Positions 27,580 through 37,728 are shown, counted from the stretch's first letter. The stretch: 64,000 bases of DNA from Arenibacter catalasegens (GCF_002909235.1 NZ_PHQQ01000003.1:124001-188000), one strand, 5' to 3'. Notes: generated by a model not told the origin, from the letters alone. Numbers and translations are program-made.

Positions 27580-27604
27580 TTATTGGATTTTTTTATGGAT
27601 AATG

Positions 27605-27650
27605 ACAAACCCTCCTCGGGTCAAACTATTTAGACCAAAGGAGGGGTTGT
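27605..27650. terminator. Intergenic hairpin between the two Gfo/Idh-type genes
   Basis: ACAAACCCTCCTCGGGTC (27605-27622) and GACCAAAGGAGGGGTTGT (27633-27650) pair at 15 of 18 positions around a 10-base loop. The T-tract is on the plus side only, so on the transcribed minus strand it is better viewed as an mRNA-stabilising or attenuating hairpin. Confidence 0.55.
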
Positions 27651-27680
27651 TTTTACATCATTCAATATACAACATGTTTA

Positions 27681-29057
27681 TTAAACTTTTACATGGTCTG
27701 TACCGTAAGGCTTTCTCTGCTCCCTATGTAACATGGCGTTGGCCTCATTATCATTAATAAACATCTCCTTCTCGTTATCCCATTCCAATTTTCTGTCAAA
27801 TTGCATTGCGATGTCGCTTATCAAGCATACAGTACAGGCTTTATGTCCCTTTTCAATAGGCGATATTGGCGCTTTTCTAGTTTTAATACAATCTAACCAG
27901 TTACCGTGCTGATCATCAATTTTATACAAATGGGTCTCGTTCTCCCCAATTACCGATTCCAATATCTTGGGATCAGAAGCATTAAGTGCTAGACTACTCT
28001 TTTCCTGATCAACTGGATCGGAGGCAGAGGCCTGATAGGAACCACGGGATACAAAGATCCAACCATCGGTACCTTCATAACGTATTCCATTGGTATAACC
28101 ACCACTTGTATAGACCGTAATTCCGTTGTCATATTCATGTTTCACAAAAAAATCGCCATGTACGTTCCACAGTCCGGATTTTGGAAATTCAGCCAATGCC
28201 TCCACGGAAATGGGACCTGAAAGCTCGGTATTCATACCCCAAGCGGCAGAATCGTAATGATGCTGTCCCCAACCGGTAATCATTCCAGCTCCATAATTCC
28301 TTGAACGCAACCAGCCTGGTCTGCCGTAACCCTGTTGAGGATGCACCCCGATCTCTGTATATGGCACTTCAGGGGTTGAACCTAACCACATATCAAAATT
28401 TAAATTACTAGGTACCGGCATTGCAGGTGCATCCGGTCCTGCGGGATCTCCGGGAAGTCCGATCTTAACCGTATGTATTTTACCTATACGACCATTTCTC
28501 ACCAATTCGGCCGCGACTCTAAATTGGGGCATAGCCCTTTGTTGGGTCCCGACTTGAAGAATAACGCCTGTTTTTTGAACGGCATCACGCAACTGCTGAC
28601 CTTCCCTTACTGTAAGGGAGGTAGGCTTTTGCACATAAATATCCTTACCTGCCAAAGCTGCCTCCATCGCAGGTTGTGAATGCCAGTGATCCGGAGTACT
28701 TATTACCACGGCATCTATATCCTTATTAAGTAACATTTCGCGATAATCATCATAAATCTTAGTGTCCATGTATTTATCCTTCCCAGTTTTCTGCTTATAG
28801 AAGCCATCAACCAAAACCTTGGCATCGGCAGCCCTATTGGAATCCAGATCACATACTGCAACGTAACGGGCCTGATCAAATCTTATGGTATCGTGAATAT
28901 CGTGATCACGAGCAATTCGTCCACATCCAATTTGTCCTATATTTATTTTATTACTGGGTGCGTTTTTCCCAAATACACTGGCAGGCACTATGGTTGGAAA
29001 TCCAACCACGGCAGCAGTGGTCAATAAGGAGTTATTAATAAACTTTCTTCTTTGCAT
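27681..29057 (-). CDS. Gfo/Idh/MocA-family oxidoreductase, exported
   Basis: The 458-residue protein starts with a Tat-like signal (RRKFINNSLLTTAAVVGFP), then the NAD(P)-binding motif IGCGRIA (about residues 43-49), the VISTPDHWH segment and the catalytic lysine in VQKPTSL. It belongs to the large Bacteroidota/Planctomycetota group of periplasmic Gfo/Idh proteins, which may carry a tightly bound cofactor. It is in the susCD transcript, after the DUF6807 gene. A role in redox modification of a sugar or glycoside outside the cytoplasm is inferred. Confidence 0.87.
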   Translation of the reverse strand: MQRRKFINNSLLTTAAVVGFPTIVPASVFGKNAPSNKINIGQIGCGRIARDHDIHDTIRFDQARYVAVCDLDSNRAADAKVLVDGFYKQKTGKDKYMDTKIYDDYREMLLNKDIDAVVISTPDHWHSQPAMEAALAGKDIYVQKPTSLTVREGQQLRDAVQKTGVILQVGTQQRAMPQFRVAAELVRNGRIGKIHTVKIGLPGDPAGPDAPAMPVPSNLNFDMWLGSTPEVPYTEIGVHPQQGYGRPGWLRSRNYGAGMITGWGQHHYDSAAWGMNTELSGPISVEALAEFPKSGLWNVHGDFFVKHEYDNGITVYTSGGYTNGIRYEGTDGWIFVSRGSYQASASDPVDQEKSSLALNASDPKILESVIGENETHLYKIDDQHGNWLDCIKTRKAPISPIEKGHKACTVCLISDIAMQFDRKLEWDNEKEMFINDNEANAMLHREQRKPYGTDHVKV

Positions 29058-29121
29058 TTTTTTACTTTTTTATTAATTAACTATTCAGTGGAAAGCTTAG
29101 GCTATCGCCCCGCTCTATCCA

Positions 29122-30348
29122 TTACTCTTTAATTATTTTAGGCAGGGCAGCAAAACTTTTCCAATACGATTCCGCTTCCTCGGCTGTAAGTTTGCCATCA
29201 AAAACCACCATTCTATATTTTAAACGATAGTCTTTATTGGGTTCAATTTTCCATTCTTCATGACGTATAGGACAGAATTCGAAAAACATATCCCCCCTAC
29301 CTCCATTTCCATCAATGGGCCATATACGCATTGGTTCAGGATGGGACCTATTTTCAGGATAACTTAAAAACAAAACTCCATTGGTCCCCTTGCCGTCTGA
29401 GGATTCCCCAGTTACCATGCACCAGCGGGCGTTGGTTCCATCTGCCGTGAGGCGATCGTTGCCTTCCGAAGTAAGCACAGAACAATTATCCTTATGCCAG
29501 CGCTCGGTAAACCTCATCCCCAAACCTCCTCCATAGCGATAGGCTTCAAAAAGAATACCATTATCCAAAGGAGAGTTAAAATTGGATGTATAATCTATCA
29601 TATACCGATCTGGGCGACCCAGGTCCCACACCTTAACATCCAAGTCTTCGTTCAAGGCAACGCGATTTTCCTCTGATGCTTTTAGGTTAATATGTTCTTG
29701 ACGGGCACTGAAACCTCCATATACGGCTCCAGAACAGGTGTCTTTAAAATCCTTAAAAAGCACCGTCCCTTGTCGCTCCACCAAATTCCAGAAGTCGACC
29801 CGTTCCCCTTCAATCTGGGTATGTGTCCATGGGCCCCATATGCCATAATGATGGTAATGGTCTGGAGGTTGAATTCGACTAAGGGTATCTCCCGAGGGAG
29901 AAAGCATAGGATGGAGGTATCCGGATTTTTGAAAGATGGAATCCACACCTTCTGGAGGATAGGTCATTCCATATCTATAGGTTAGCAATGGAATGGAACC
30001 TTTTGACAATTGAAGGTTTCCATTGCTTTTATCCATTTTAATCCCTTCCCTGCTATCGGTCTTGGCTTCTGCCTTAGCTATTTCATAGGAACTGTCACTT
30101 TTAGAGGTATGAACAAACCATAGCGTATTTTGCTCATGATCTATTTGAAAAGGAATTTGTTTACCCTTATTCATCAATACCAAATTACCTTGGTCGTCCA
30201 GACCTCCCAACCCTAAAGTATCAACTTTTAAAGAAATTGGGGAAGCTTGTGAAAGTCCATCATCCTCCACTATTTTAAAACTATACTTTATCTTGTTATT
30301 ACATGATAACAGCATAACAACTAGAATAAAAAATAAAATATGTTTCAT
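29122..30348 (-). CDS. DUF6807 / PmoA-like lipoprotein
   Basis: This 408-residue protein has a lipoprotein signal (VVMLLSCNN) and matches the family often labelled PmoA-like (DUF6807), with a conserved HxxHYGIWGPWTH segment (about residues 165-177) and LSYPENRSHPEPMRIWP. The family name does not imply methane oxidation. These proteins are common beside Gfo/Idh oxidoreductases and ThuA-like proteins in sugar loci, and their activity is not established to my knowledge. The histidine-rich segment could be a metal or sugar site. Confidence 0.8.
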   Translation of the reverse strand: MKHILFFILVVMLLSCNNKIKYSFKIVEDDGLSQASPISLKVDTLGLGGLDDQGNLVLMNKGKQIPFQIDHEQNTLWFVHTSKSDSSYEIAKAEAKTDSREGIKMDKSNGNLQLSKGSIPLLTYRYGMTYPPEGVDSIFQKSGYLHPMLSPSGDTLSRIQPPDHYHHYGIWGPWTHTQIEGERVDFWNLVERQGTVLFKDFKDTCSGAVYGGFSARQEHINLKASEENRVALNEDLDVKVWDLGRPDRYMIDYTSNFNSPLDNGILFEAYRYGGGLGMRFTERWHKDNCSVLTSEGNDRLTADGTNARWCMVTGESSDGKGTNGVLFLSYPENRSHPEPMRIWPIDGNGGRGDMFFEFCPIRHEEWKIEPNKDYRLKYRMVVFDGKLTAEEAESYWKSFAALPKIIKE

Positions 30349-30400
30349 TTAAACAGATTCGAATGATGGAATTTACAAAAAACTAATTAACTCAACTTCA

Positions 30401-32251
30401 CTATAAAGATTCTGGGATAGTTGTCAAGGGTGGAATATTATTTTCAGCCCCTGGATATCCTTCATTTTGATTTATTATCCCCTGCGTATTGGCATTAATT
30501 GCCGAAGCAGGAATTGGCCATAACACATGATAAGGACTCATGGTGTATTCATCGCCGTGAATTGTTTTCACACCTTTATTATAAAAGTCGGTAACCTCCA
30601 TTATTCGGTCATACCAAAAATTATCGGTAGAAAAGTTATCCAAATTATAGGTCTTACCATTGTATGCTGCTTTACCCGTCTTAGCAAAAATATAGGCAAT
30701 ACGTGTCAACTCAGTTTTCCTTCCTTCCTCATAATACAATTCCCTTGCACGCTCATCCAAGATATAAGCAATATCCACATCGGTAGCAGTAATTTCATCT
30801 GCCTCTGCCCTTCTTCTAACAACATTAATATCATCTGCCGCAGCACCTAAATTCCCTTTCCAGAAGTAAGCCTCAGCCCTTAACAAATAAGTTTCAGCAA
30901 CTCTATACACATACCAATCTCCATGACCTCCCTGGGGTTTAACATTAAGTGGGTCTGGAACAAAAAATTTATAATGTGGAAAGCCATACCAATTCCTTAT
31001 AGTATCTGAACAAAGTGGAGTTCCATTGGGCAAATAAAGTTCCAAATTTTTTCCGTAATAAGTATTTCCAGCATCTTGCAAACTAGGAGCATTGTAGACT
31101 AAATCTTCCATGTCATACCAATTGCCCAACTTATGACGTTGGTCATTATTTGCATCTTTCCAAATGGCCTTGGTACTATAATGTGTACCCCTATTTCTAC
31201 CAATACCCCTACCTATTGACGTAACTTGATCTATATCTATCCCCGGGGCATCCGACATACCATTCTGACCATCCGGAGTATTGATAAAGCGCCACCAGAG
31301 TGGAACTGCTTGTCTTTGAATACTGGTACCACCAGCATAGTCACCATTATCCTCATAACCCAACCTATCTATAACAACCAATATTCCCTCTGAGTTACCG
31401 GGGATACTCTTGTTTTCTACCCGGTGTAAATCCCAAGTGACATCCTTTGTTGCGTTACCTGCATCAATCCCAAACCTATCCGTTGTCAGTGTATGAGTAC
31501 TTCCTGTAATTATTTGGGTAGAAGAAGTTAACGCTGCATCAAAATCACCAAGGGCAAGATTAACTTTTGTCAGTAGATGTAAAACCGCATCTTTATTTAT
31601 ATTACCATTATTGGCAACTACATTCACCATAGGAACCGCTAAATTGAGGTCCTCCTGCATTTTTCTAAGGATGGTTTCTCTAGCTGTAGTAACAAAATCC
31701 AAGCGTGCTGAGGTAATCTCTTCCAATATTAAAGGGACATCTCCAAACTGCTGGGTCAATCTATAATACCTATAAGCTCTATGAAACAAGGCACGTCCCA
31801 AAATATCATTTTTTTGCGCGTCACTTTCAAACTCTGCATCATCCAATCTTCCTATAACGGTGTTGGAATACTTAATGCCTTTATAAAACTCCTCCCAAAA
31901 CCATCCTATTCGGTTAAAGTTGGCACTATTCAGGTTGGCATCGGGTAAAATCAATAGATTTAAATCCTGGGCAGGACCTGATTTATCCGTAGTACCTTCT
32001 ACTGAAACCTCAGAAAAGATATTCTCTGTAATCATAGGTGCACCATCTCCATAAAATTCTGCCCTTAAATTCCTCATAGCCTGTGACAAAAGGCTATTTA
32101 ATCCTTCTGGCGTATTCAGGGCATTACTAGGAGTAAAGAACGATTGTGGATCTGCATCCAAGAATTCTTCCTCACAGCCCGTGAAAGCTAAGGCCACAAT
32201 TAGGGTAAAGCTTAAAAAGGCTTTTCTATAGTTGTATATAATATTTCTCAT
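30401..32251 (-). CDS. SusD/RagB-family outer-membrane lipoprotein
   Basis: The 616-residue protein has a lipobox (LAFTGCEEEF) and the RagB/SusD pattern (ALFHRAYRYYRLTQQFGDVPLI, about residues 150-175; RVAETYLLRAEAYFWKG near the C-terminus). It follows SusC by 16 bases. It captures ligand for the adjacent transporter, which the locus suggests is a uronate-containing oligosaccharide or glycoside. Confidence 0.94.
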   Translation of the reverse strand: MRNIIYNYRKAFLSFTLIVALAFTGCEEEFLDADPQSFFTPSNALNTPEGLNSLLSQAMRNLRAEFYGDGAPMITENIFSEVSVEGTTDKSGPAQDLNLLILPDANLNSANFNRIGWFWEEFYKGIKYSNTVIGRLDDAEFESDAQKNDILGRALFHRAYRYYRLTQQFGDVPLILEEITSARLDFVTTARETILRKMQEDLNLAVPMVNVVANNGNINKDAVLHLLTKVNLALGDFDAALTSSTQIITGSTHTLTTDRFGIDAGNATKDVTWDLHRVENKSIPGNSEGILVVIDRLGYEDNGDYAGGTSIQRQAVPLWWRFINTPDGQNGMSDAPGIDIDQVTSIGRGIGRNRGTHYSTKAIWKDANNDQRHKLGNWYDMEDLVYNAPSLQDAGNTYYGKNLELYLPNGTPLCSDTIRNWYGFPHYKFFVPDPLNVKPQGGHGDWYVYRVAETYLLRAEAYFWKGNLGAAADDINVVRRRAEADEITATDVDIAYILDERARELYYEEGRKTELTRIAYIFAKTGKAAYNGKTYNLDNFSTDNFWYDRIMEVTDFYNKGVKTIHGDEYTMSPYHVLWPIPASAINANTQGIINQNEGYPGAENNIPPLTTIPESL

Positions 32252-32267
32252 TGTTATTGTTTTTTTA

Positions 32268-35200
32268 TTAAAGACTTAAATCAATTCCAAAGGTGAAAAA
32301 CCTAGGTGTTGGCAAACTTGGATCAGTACTTCCGTTGGAATTTCTTCCGTCTATATTGGTTGGCTCTGGATCGTAAAAGTCCCAATGAGGTGCATAAACC
32401 GCAACATTTCTAGCGTTGGCATATAACCTAAGACTCTGTAAAGACAATTTTTCAAGAAGGGGTTTTGGAAATCTATAAGCAATGGTAATATTACTTAAAC
32501 GGATAAATGAAGCATCTCTCCAAATGGCAAAATTGGAACTACCATCACTTGAAAACAATCTTGCATAGTCGTTAATTGGATTATCCGGAGTCCAGAACGG
32601 TGTTTGAATGGAATTGGTCCTATCTATAAAACCGTTTCTATTTTTTGCTTCATTAAATACTCTTTTTTGACCCCAATTGGAATATACCTCAAAGGAGAAA
32701 TCAAAATTCTTCAACAAAGAAAATCTATTGGACATCGCCCAACTAAACCGTGGTGATCTATGTCCCTGGAAAACATTATCGTCCACGGTAAAATCTCCAC
32801 TATTATCCACATCATTAATTTTCCAGTCACCAGGAAAAACACCGAATTCCGCAGCTTGAGTAGCTTCATTAGTCTGCCAGATGCCAATTGCTTCCTGTCC
32901 CCAAATAACGTCAGTGGCCTGCCCTATAAAACGTTGATTAGTTATGTCATCCAATTCCTTTCCATTTTCATCAAGATCTCCATATAATTTCCTAATCTCA
33001 TTTCGATTCAAAGAGAAATTAAAACTGGTATTCCATTGAAAATTTTCCCTGTTATAATTTTGGGTGGCCAAGGTGAATTCCAAACCTTTGTTCTCTATTT
33101 CCCCCAAATTGGTAGTTACGTTGTTGAAACCGATAATATTAGGCAACTCTCTGGTAACAATAAGATCGTTGGTAATATTTTGGTAGGCTTCAATAGAACC
33201 TTCAACCACTCCGTTGGCCAAACTAAAATCCAAACCTAAATTGGTAGCTTTGGTTCGCTCCCATCTCAGCTCCGTATTTTCCTGGGTTCCATTGTCGAAT
33301 GTAGGAACTGTAATAATATTACCACCAGCATCCACGTTTAAATATTTGTTGGCACCAAGTCTTGATAGTGCAGTAAACCTTCCAATATCCCTATTCCCGT
33401 TTTCCCCATAAGACAATCTAAGTTTAAGGAAATTAACAAATTCCGAATTAAAAAAAGATTCATTGGAAATGGTCCAAGCACCTGCTATGGACGGAAAATA
33501 TGCTCGTTTATTGTTGGTTCCAAAGGCAGAGTAACCATCTCTACGCATGGTCATAGTTAAAAGATAGCGCGAGTCATAATTATAATTCAATCGAGTCATA
33601 ACTGCGTCACCCGTACTTGTTTCATCCTCGCTGTCTACTGTTTGCACTGTACCCAATTCCAATGCACTATAACCAAGGGCATCACTAGGCTCAAAAGTAT
33701 TGGCCCTAGCACGTGTTAAATAGCTTTGATATTTCTCTCCATAAACTAAAAACATTAAATTAAAGGAGTGCTTATCTATAGTCTTGTCCCAGCGTAAAAT
33801 GTTATCCAACTGCCATTCATTAATCTTGGTCACCTGTCTTTCAGCAGACCCTACTACATTTTGTGGGCTTGCTGCAGATGCATGGTTGTAATATTCTCGA
33901 AATTCCAAACGATTGGTATACCCTACTTCATAAGAGAAACCCAATGGCAATTTTAATTTGGCATAAACCCTAGAATTAAAGGTATGATCCAAGTCTATTC
34001 TATCGTTGAACTTCTGAGCCAAAAATGCATTAACGGCACCCGCACCATTATCGTCCTGAGGACTTAAACGTATGTTACCTTCGTCATCGAATTCAGAACC
34101 CCATGGAGAAGATCTTTCAATTTGACCACGGTCTGCTGCTATAAAACCTTCGTTACGTTTGGCAAATTGTGTATTCATCCCAATGGTCAGCCAATCCGTA
34201 ATCTTAGCATCCAAATTTAATCGTGACCTCAAGGCCTCAAATTTTTCACCGTTAATAATACCCTCATTAGAGGTTCGGCCAATCGACCAATAATAATTTA
34301 ATCCACCGTTTCGACCGGAGATACTGGTATTGATATCGTTACGAAAACCTTTTTGCATTATCCTATCGTACCAATTGATACTATTCCCTGCTAAATAATT
34401 TTCTATTTCTACATCCTGAAACCCTATTCTGTTCAACCATGCCCTAGTCGGGTCACCAGCAGATCCATCATAGGCCAACCATTGATCCAAGGTTACACCA
34501 GATGGCAAGTTATTGGGGTCATTATATCTTCCCGGATTATCTATAGTGTTCTGTGGATTGATACTTTTAAATACTTCAGTTCTCCAATTCACATAACCTT
34601 GTGCGTCGTATGGCCGCTCCTCATACGCATCAGAAGCCATTCCCACACTAGTATTGATATTAATGGTAGGCTTATCACTGGTTCCTCTTTTTGTGGTGAC
34701 CAAAATAACACCACTTGCCCCCCTAGCCCCGTAAACGGCAGCAGAACTGGCATCTTTCATTACATCCAGTTTATCGATATCAGAAGGAGCAATATCGGAT
34801 AGGTCCCCATTATAAATCATCCCATCGACTACTATTAATGGACTTGAACCGGCAGTAAGACTATTATTACCCCGGATACGAATTTGACTAGTACCCTTGG
34901 GAGAGGCGGAAAGCCCGATACTCAGACCAGCCACATTCCCTCTCAACACGTCGGTTACAGAATTGGTGGATTGATCAGAAAGTGCGGCTGCATCAACTTG
35001 GGAAATAGCCCCCGTTAGATCCTTTTTCTTAACTGCACCATAACCAACTAAAACAACCTCATCTAAGGTTGACGCAGTAGATTGCATAGTAACATTAATT
35101 TGGGCGATACCCTTTATTGGTATTTGCTGCTCTTCAAAACCAATATAACCAATAGTTAGTGTGGCATTTTGGCTGGCCACCTCAAAACTAAAATTTCCGT

Positions 35201-35396
35201 CAAAATCAGAAACAACCCCATTGGTTGTTCCTTTTTCAATAATTGATGCTCCCGGCAGAGGAACACCAAATTCGTCCACAACAGTACCTGAAACGGCAAA
35301 ACCATCTTGCCCATAAGCGGACATTGACAATAATGTACAGAGAAACGTTAGAAGTAATAACGCCCTGCACCTAACTTTTTTAATTAAATTTTTCAT
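32268..35396 (-). CDS. SusC-family TonB-dependent outer-membrane transporter
   Basis: This 1042-residue protein has a signal peptide, a carboxypeptidase-D-like domain (SGTVVDEFGVPLPGASI, about residues 35-51), the plug start LDEVVLVGYGAVKKKDLTG (about 113-131), TRGASGVILVTTKRG-type plug motifs (here ARGASGVILVTTKRG) and a C-terminal barrel. It is the first gene of the uronate-linked susCD transcript. A promoter with a LacI-type operator lies just upstream and the LacI regulator is divergent. Confidence 0.95.
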   Translation of the reverse strand: MKNLIKKVRCRALLLLTFLCTLLSMSAYGQDGFAVSGTVVDEFGVPLPGASIIEKGTTNGVVSDFDGNFSFEVASQNATLTIGYIGFEEQQIPIKGIAQINVTMQSTASTLDEVVLVGYGAVKKKDLTGAISQVDAAALSDQSTNSVTDVLRGNVAGLSIGLSASPKGTSQIRIRGNNSLTAGSSPLIVVDGMIYNGDLSDIAPSDIDKLDVMKDASSAAVYGARGASGVILVTTKRGTSDKPTININTSVGMASDAYEERPYDAQGYVNWRTEVFKSINPQNTIDNPGRYNDPNNLPSGVTLDQWLAYDGSAGDPTRAWLNRIGFQDVEIENYLAGNSINWYDRIMQKGFRNDINTSISGRNGGLNYYWSIGRTSNEGIINGEKFEALRSRLNLDAKITDWLTIGMNTQFAKRNEGFIAADRGQIERSSPWGSEFDDEGNIRLSPQDDNGAGAVNAFLAQKFNDRIDLDHTFNSRVYAKLKLPLGFSYEVGYTNRLEFREYYNHASAASPQNVVGSAERQVTKINEWQLDNILRWDKTIDKHSFNLMFLVYGEKYQSYLTRARANTFEPSDALGYSALELGTVQTVDSEDETSTGDAVMTRLNYNYDSRYLLTMTMRRDGYSAFGTNNKRAYFPSIAGAWTISNESFFNSEFVNFLKLRLSYGENGNRDIGRFTALSRLGANKYLNVDAGGNIITVPTFDNGTQENTELRWERTKATNLGLDFSLANGVVEGSIEAYQNITNDLIVTRELPNIIGFNNVTTNLGEIENKGLEFTLATQNYNRENFQWNTSFNFSLNRNEIRKLYGDLDENGKELDDITNQRFIGQATDVIWGQEAIGIWQTNEATQAAEFGVFPGDWKINDVDNSGDFTVDDNVFQGHRSPRFSWAMSNRFSLLKNFDFSFEVYSNWGQKRVFNEAKNRNGFIDRTNSIQTPFWTPDNPINDYARLFSSDGSSNFAIWRDASFIRLSNITIAYRFPKPLLEKLSLQSLRLYANARNVAVYAPHWDFYDPEPTNIDGRNSNGSTDPSLPTPRFFTFGIDLSL

Positions 35397-35471
35397 ACAT
35401 AAATGTTTAAAGTTGGTTAGTTATTGAATTTTAGACATGACTTGAAATCCAAATCATGAGCACATTCCTGA

Positions 35472-35512
35472 CAAATCTAAATAATTGCAACTTATTACGC
35501 AACCGATTGCAT
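35472..35512 (-). promoter_or_regulatory. susC promoter overlapped by a LacI-type operator
   Basis: On the minus strand the dyad ATGCAATCGGTTGC (35512 to 35499) has arms GCAA/TTGC and a central CG, as in LacI-family operators. Its GTTG can act as the -33 element. Twenty bases further is TAGATTTG (35479 to 35472), a perfect TAnnTTTG -7 box. The predicted start is about 70 bases before susC. The divergent gene encodes a LacI regulator, so repression of susC by that protein is likely. Confidence 0.7.
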
Positions 35513-35639
35513 TAATATTTCAGTATTTTTTCATCAAAAAAATAGACTTTTTGTAATTTTCGCCAATAAATACGCGTAAATATGTATTAATTAAGGTTAA
35601 TTCATGATTTGAATTAAATAATTATATATTATTCGTATT

Positions 35640-35664
35640 ATTGTTGCAGAGTTTGCGCAACAAT
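35640..35664. promoter_or_regulatory. Inverted repeat in the LacI-gene leader
   Basis: ATTGTTGC (35640-35647) N9 GCAACAAT (35657-35664) is a perfect 8-bp inverted repeat ending 7 bases before the regulator start codon. It could be an autoregulatory operator, or an RNA hairpin that covers the ribosome-binding region. Confidence 0.5.
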
Positions 35665-35671
35665 TTATAAT

Positions 35672-36688
35672 ATGGACAAGAGAATAACTATTTACGATTT
35701 GGCAAAAAAGTTAGGTGTTTCGGCCGGAACCGTAAGTAGGAGTCTTAACGACCACCCGTCCATAAGTCAAAAAACCAAAGACAGGGTAATTTCCAAAGCC
35801 AATGAACTGGGTTATAAAACCAATAAATTTGCGGTAAACCTCAGTCAACAAAAATCCAATACTATTGGAGTTATTGTTCCCAAGCTTAATTCCATTTTTA
35901 TGTCCACCGTTCTGGCCGGAATCGAAAAAATAGCCAATGAGGCCGGTTACAATTTGATTATAAGTCAATCCTTAGAGTCTATGGAAAAGGAAATAATAAA
36001 TGCCAAAACCCTATACGATAGCGGGGTAGATGCCCTATTGGTATCATTGGCATATGACACTTCCAACTTTGATCATTTTGCAAATTACATTAGAAACAAA
36101 ATACCGCTTATCTTTATAGATAGGGTGCAAGATTTACCCAATTGTTCTAATATAATAATCGATAACAGATTGGCCGGTTTTGAAGCTACCGAACATTTAA
36201 TAGCTCAGGGTTGTAAAAACCTTCTATATATAGGAGGAAACTTAAAACGTAATGTATACGCGGAGAGGTTACAGGGATTTAAAGATTCTTTAGAGAAGCA
36301 TCGATTGGATTTTGACAAAACCCATTTCTTGGAAACCGATCTTAATCCCGATGATGTGGAATCTGTGACACGGCACATTGCGAATATAAAAAATCCAATT
36401 GATGGACTTTTCGTTGCCAGTGATAACTTTGCGGCCCATATCATGAAAGCACTAAAAAAAGAGAATTATAAAATTCCCCAAGACATAAAAATAGTCGGTT
36501 TTAACAATGACCCGATTTCCGAATTAATTACCCCCACTTTAACCACCATAAATTATCCTGGTTACGAAATGGGTGTTTTGGCGGGTCAAAGTGTCATTAG
36601 TCATTTAAATGGTGGCATAAATTTACAACCAACCAATGCAATCACCCTAAGACATAACTTAATAAAAAGAGAATCTACACTTAAATAA
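35672..36688 (+). CDS. LacI-family transcriptional regulator
   Basis: The 338-residue protein has an N-terminal LacI helix-turn-helix (ITIYDLAKKLGVSAGTVSRSLN, residues 5-26, plus the hinge) followed by a periplasmic-binding-protein-like sensor domain (TIGVIVPKLNSIFMS, FIDRVQD, GLFVASDNFAA). It is divergent from susC and precedes the ThuA-like gene by 9 bases. It probably represses the susC transcript through the dyad at 35499-35512. The inducer is plausibly a uronate or a pathway intermediate, by inference from the uxaC and uxuA genes. Confidence 0.93.
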   Translation: MDKRITIYDLAKKLGVSAGTVSRSLNDHPSISQKTKDRVISKANELGYKTNKFAVNLSQQKSNTIGVIVPKLNSIFMSTVLAGIEKIANEAGYNLIISQSLESMEKEIINAKTLYDSGVDALLVSLAYDTSNFDHFANYIRNKIPLIFIDRVQDLPNCSNIIIDNRLAGFEATEHLIAQGCKNLLYIGGNLKRNVYAERLQGFKDSLEKHRLDFDKTHFLETDLNPDDVESVTRHIANIKNPIDGLFVASDNFAAHIMKALKKENYKIPQDIKIVGFNNDPISELITPTLTTINYPGYEMGVLAGQSVISHLNGGINLQPTNAITLRHNLIKRESTLK

Positions 36689-36697
36689 TTACTTACG

Positions 36698-37615
36698 ATG
36701 AACAAAACAGTTTACACCCTAATGACATTTCTTTTTGTTGGAACAATTTTCGCCCAAGGTCTCGAAGAATTTCCAATAACCAAACAATGGCTAGCCAAAA
36801 TAGAATCCCTTGCTCCTTCTGCACCTAGAGTTAAGGCCGATACCAAAAAGATTCTGGTATTTTCACAGCATACCGGATTTTACCATTGGACCATTCCGCA
36901 TAACGACGAAATGCTGAAAATCTTGGCAAGAAAATCAGGTGCCTATGAGGTCACCATTGCCCACGACATAGACAGTTTCGATAAAAAAAATCTAAAGCAA
37001 TATGATGCCATAATCTTAAATAACTCCAATCCAGCAGGCCCTAAAAGAGACCTATTTTGGGATCTTTTAAAGAAAAATTCTAACCTTGATGACAAATCGA
37101 TCATAGAATTGTCAGCACAATATGAAAAAAATCTTATGGATTATGTGGCCAAAGGCGGAGGTCTAATGATCATGCATGGGGCGATCACGGTTCAGAACAA
37201 CTCCAAGGAATTCAGTAAGATGGTAGGAGGTAGCTTTGACTATCATCCCAAGCAACAGGAAATGCACTTAAAAGAAGTAAGCCCTGGCCATCCTTTGGTA
37301 CAAGCATTTAATGGACAAGGATTTACACATGTAGACGAACCCTATTTCTTTAACAATGCATATTCCGATTATAATTTTAGACCTTTATTGTACATTGATG
37401 CAGATAAACTGGAAGGTGTTAAAAAGGAAGTCACGGACAACACTATCTACGTGTCCTGGATAAAACGGCATGGAAAAGGAAGGGTTTTTTACAGCTCACC
37501 ATCCCACAATGCGCAAAGCATGGACAATCCGGAATTGCTGCAGTTCTTTTTAGATGGTATGCAATACGTGGTGGGCGACCTTAAGTGTGATGATAGCCCT
37601 ATAGGAAAACCGTGA
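36698..37615 (+). CDS. ThuA-like exported protein
   Basis: This 305-residue protein has a signal peptide (MTFLFVGTIFAQG) and a ThuA-like glutamine-amidotransferase-like fold: KILVFSQHTGFYHWTIPH at the start of the domain, GGGLMIMHGAI, GGSFDYHP, and a late SWIKRHGKGRVFYSSPSH segment. ThuA-like proteins accompany Gfo/Idh oxidoreductases in many sugar loci and have been linked to trehalose or 3-keto-sugar metabolism. The catalytic role is not established here. It is co-transcribed with the LacI gene. Confidence 0.85.
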   Translation: MNKTVYTLMTFLFVGTIFAQGLEEFPITKQWLAKIESLAPSAPRVKADTKKILVFSQHTGFYHWTIPHNDEMLKILARKSGAYEVTIAHDIDSFDKKNLKQYDAIILNNSNPAGPKRDLFWDLLKKNSNLDDKSIIELSAQYEKNLMDYVAKGGGLMIMHGAITVQNNSKEFSKMVGGSFDYHPKQQEMHLKEVSPGHPLVQAFNGQGFTHVDEPYFFNNAYSDYNFRPLLYIDADKLEGVKKEVTDNTIYVSWIKRHGKGRVFYSSPSHNAQSMDNPELLQFFLDGMQYVVGDLKCDDSPIGKP

Positions 37616-37646
37616 TTCATTCATAAATCAATAATGTATATTCCAC

Positions 37647-37681
37647 AAAAAATGCGCACCCTAAAAAGATGCGCATTTTTT
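37647..37681. terminator. Bidirectional intrinsic terminator
   Basis: A perfect 12-bp stem (AAAAAATGCGCA, 37647-37658, and TGCGCATTTTTT, 37670-37681) with an 11-base loop has T-tracts in both directions. It lies between the convergent ThuA-like and uxaC genes. Confidence 0.88.
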
Positions 37682-37728
37682 ATTTAATTCCTTAAGTAGT
37701 CGTCTTATATGACCACTCCTAAATAGTC

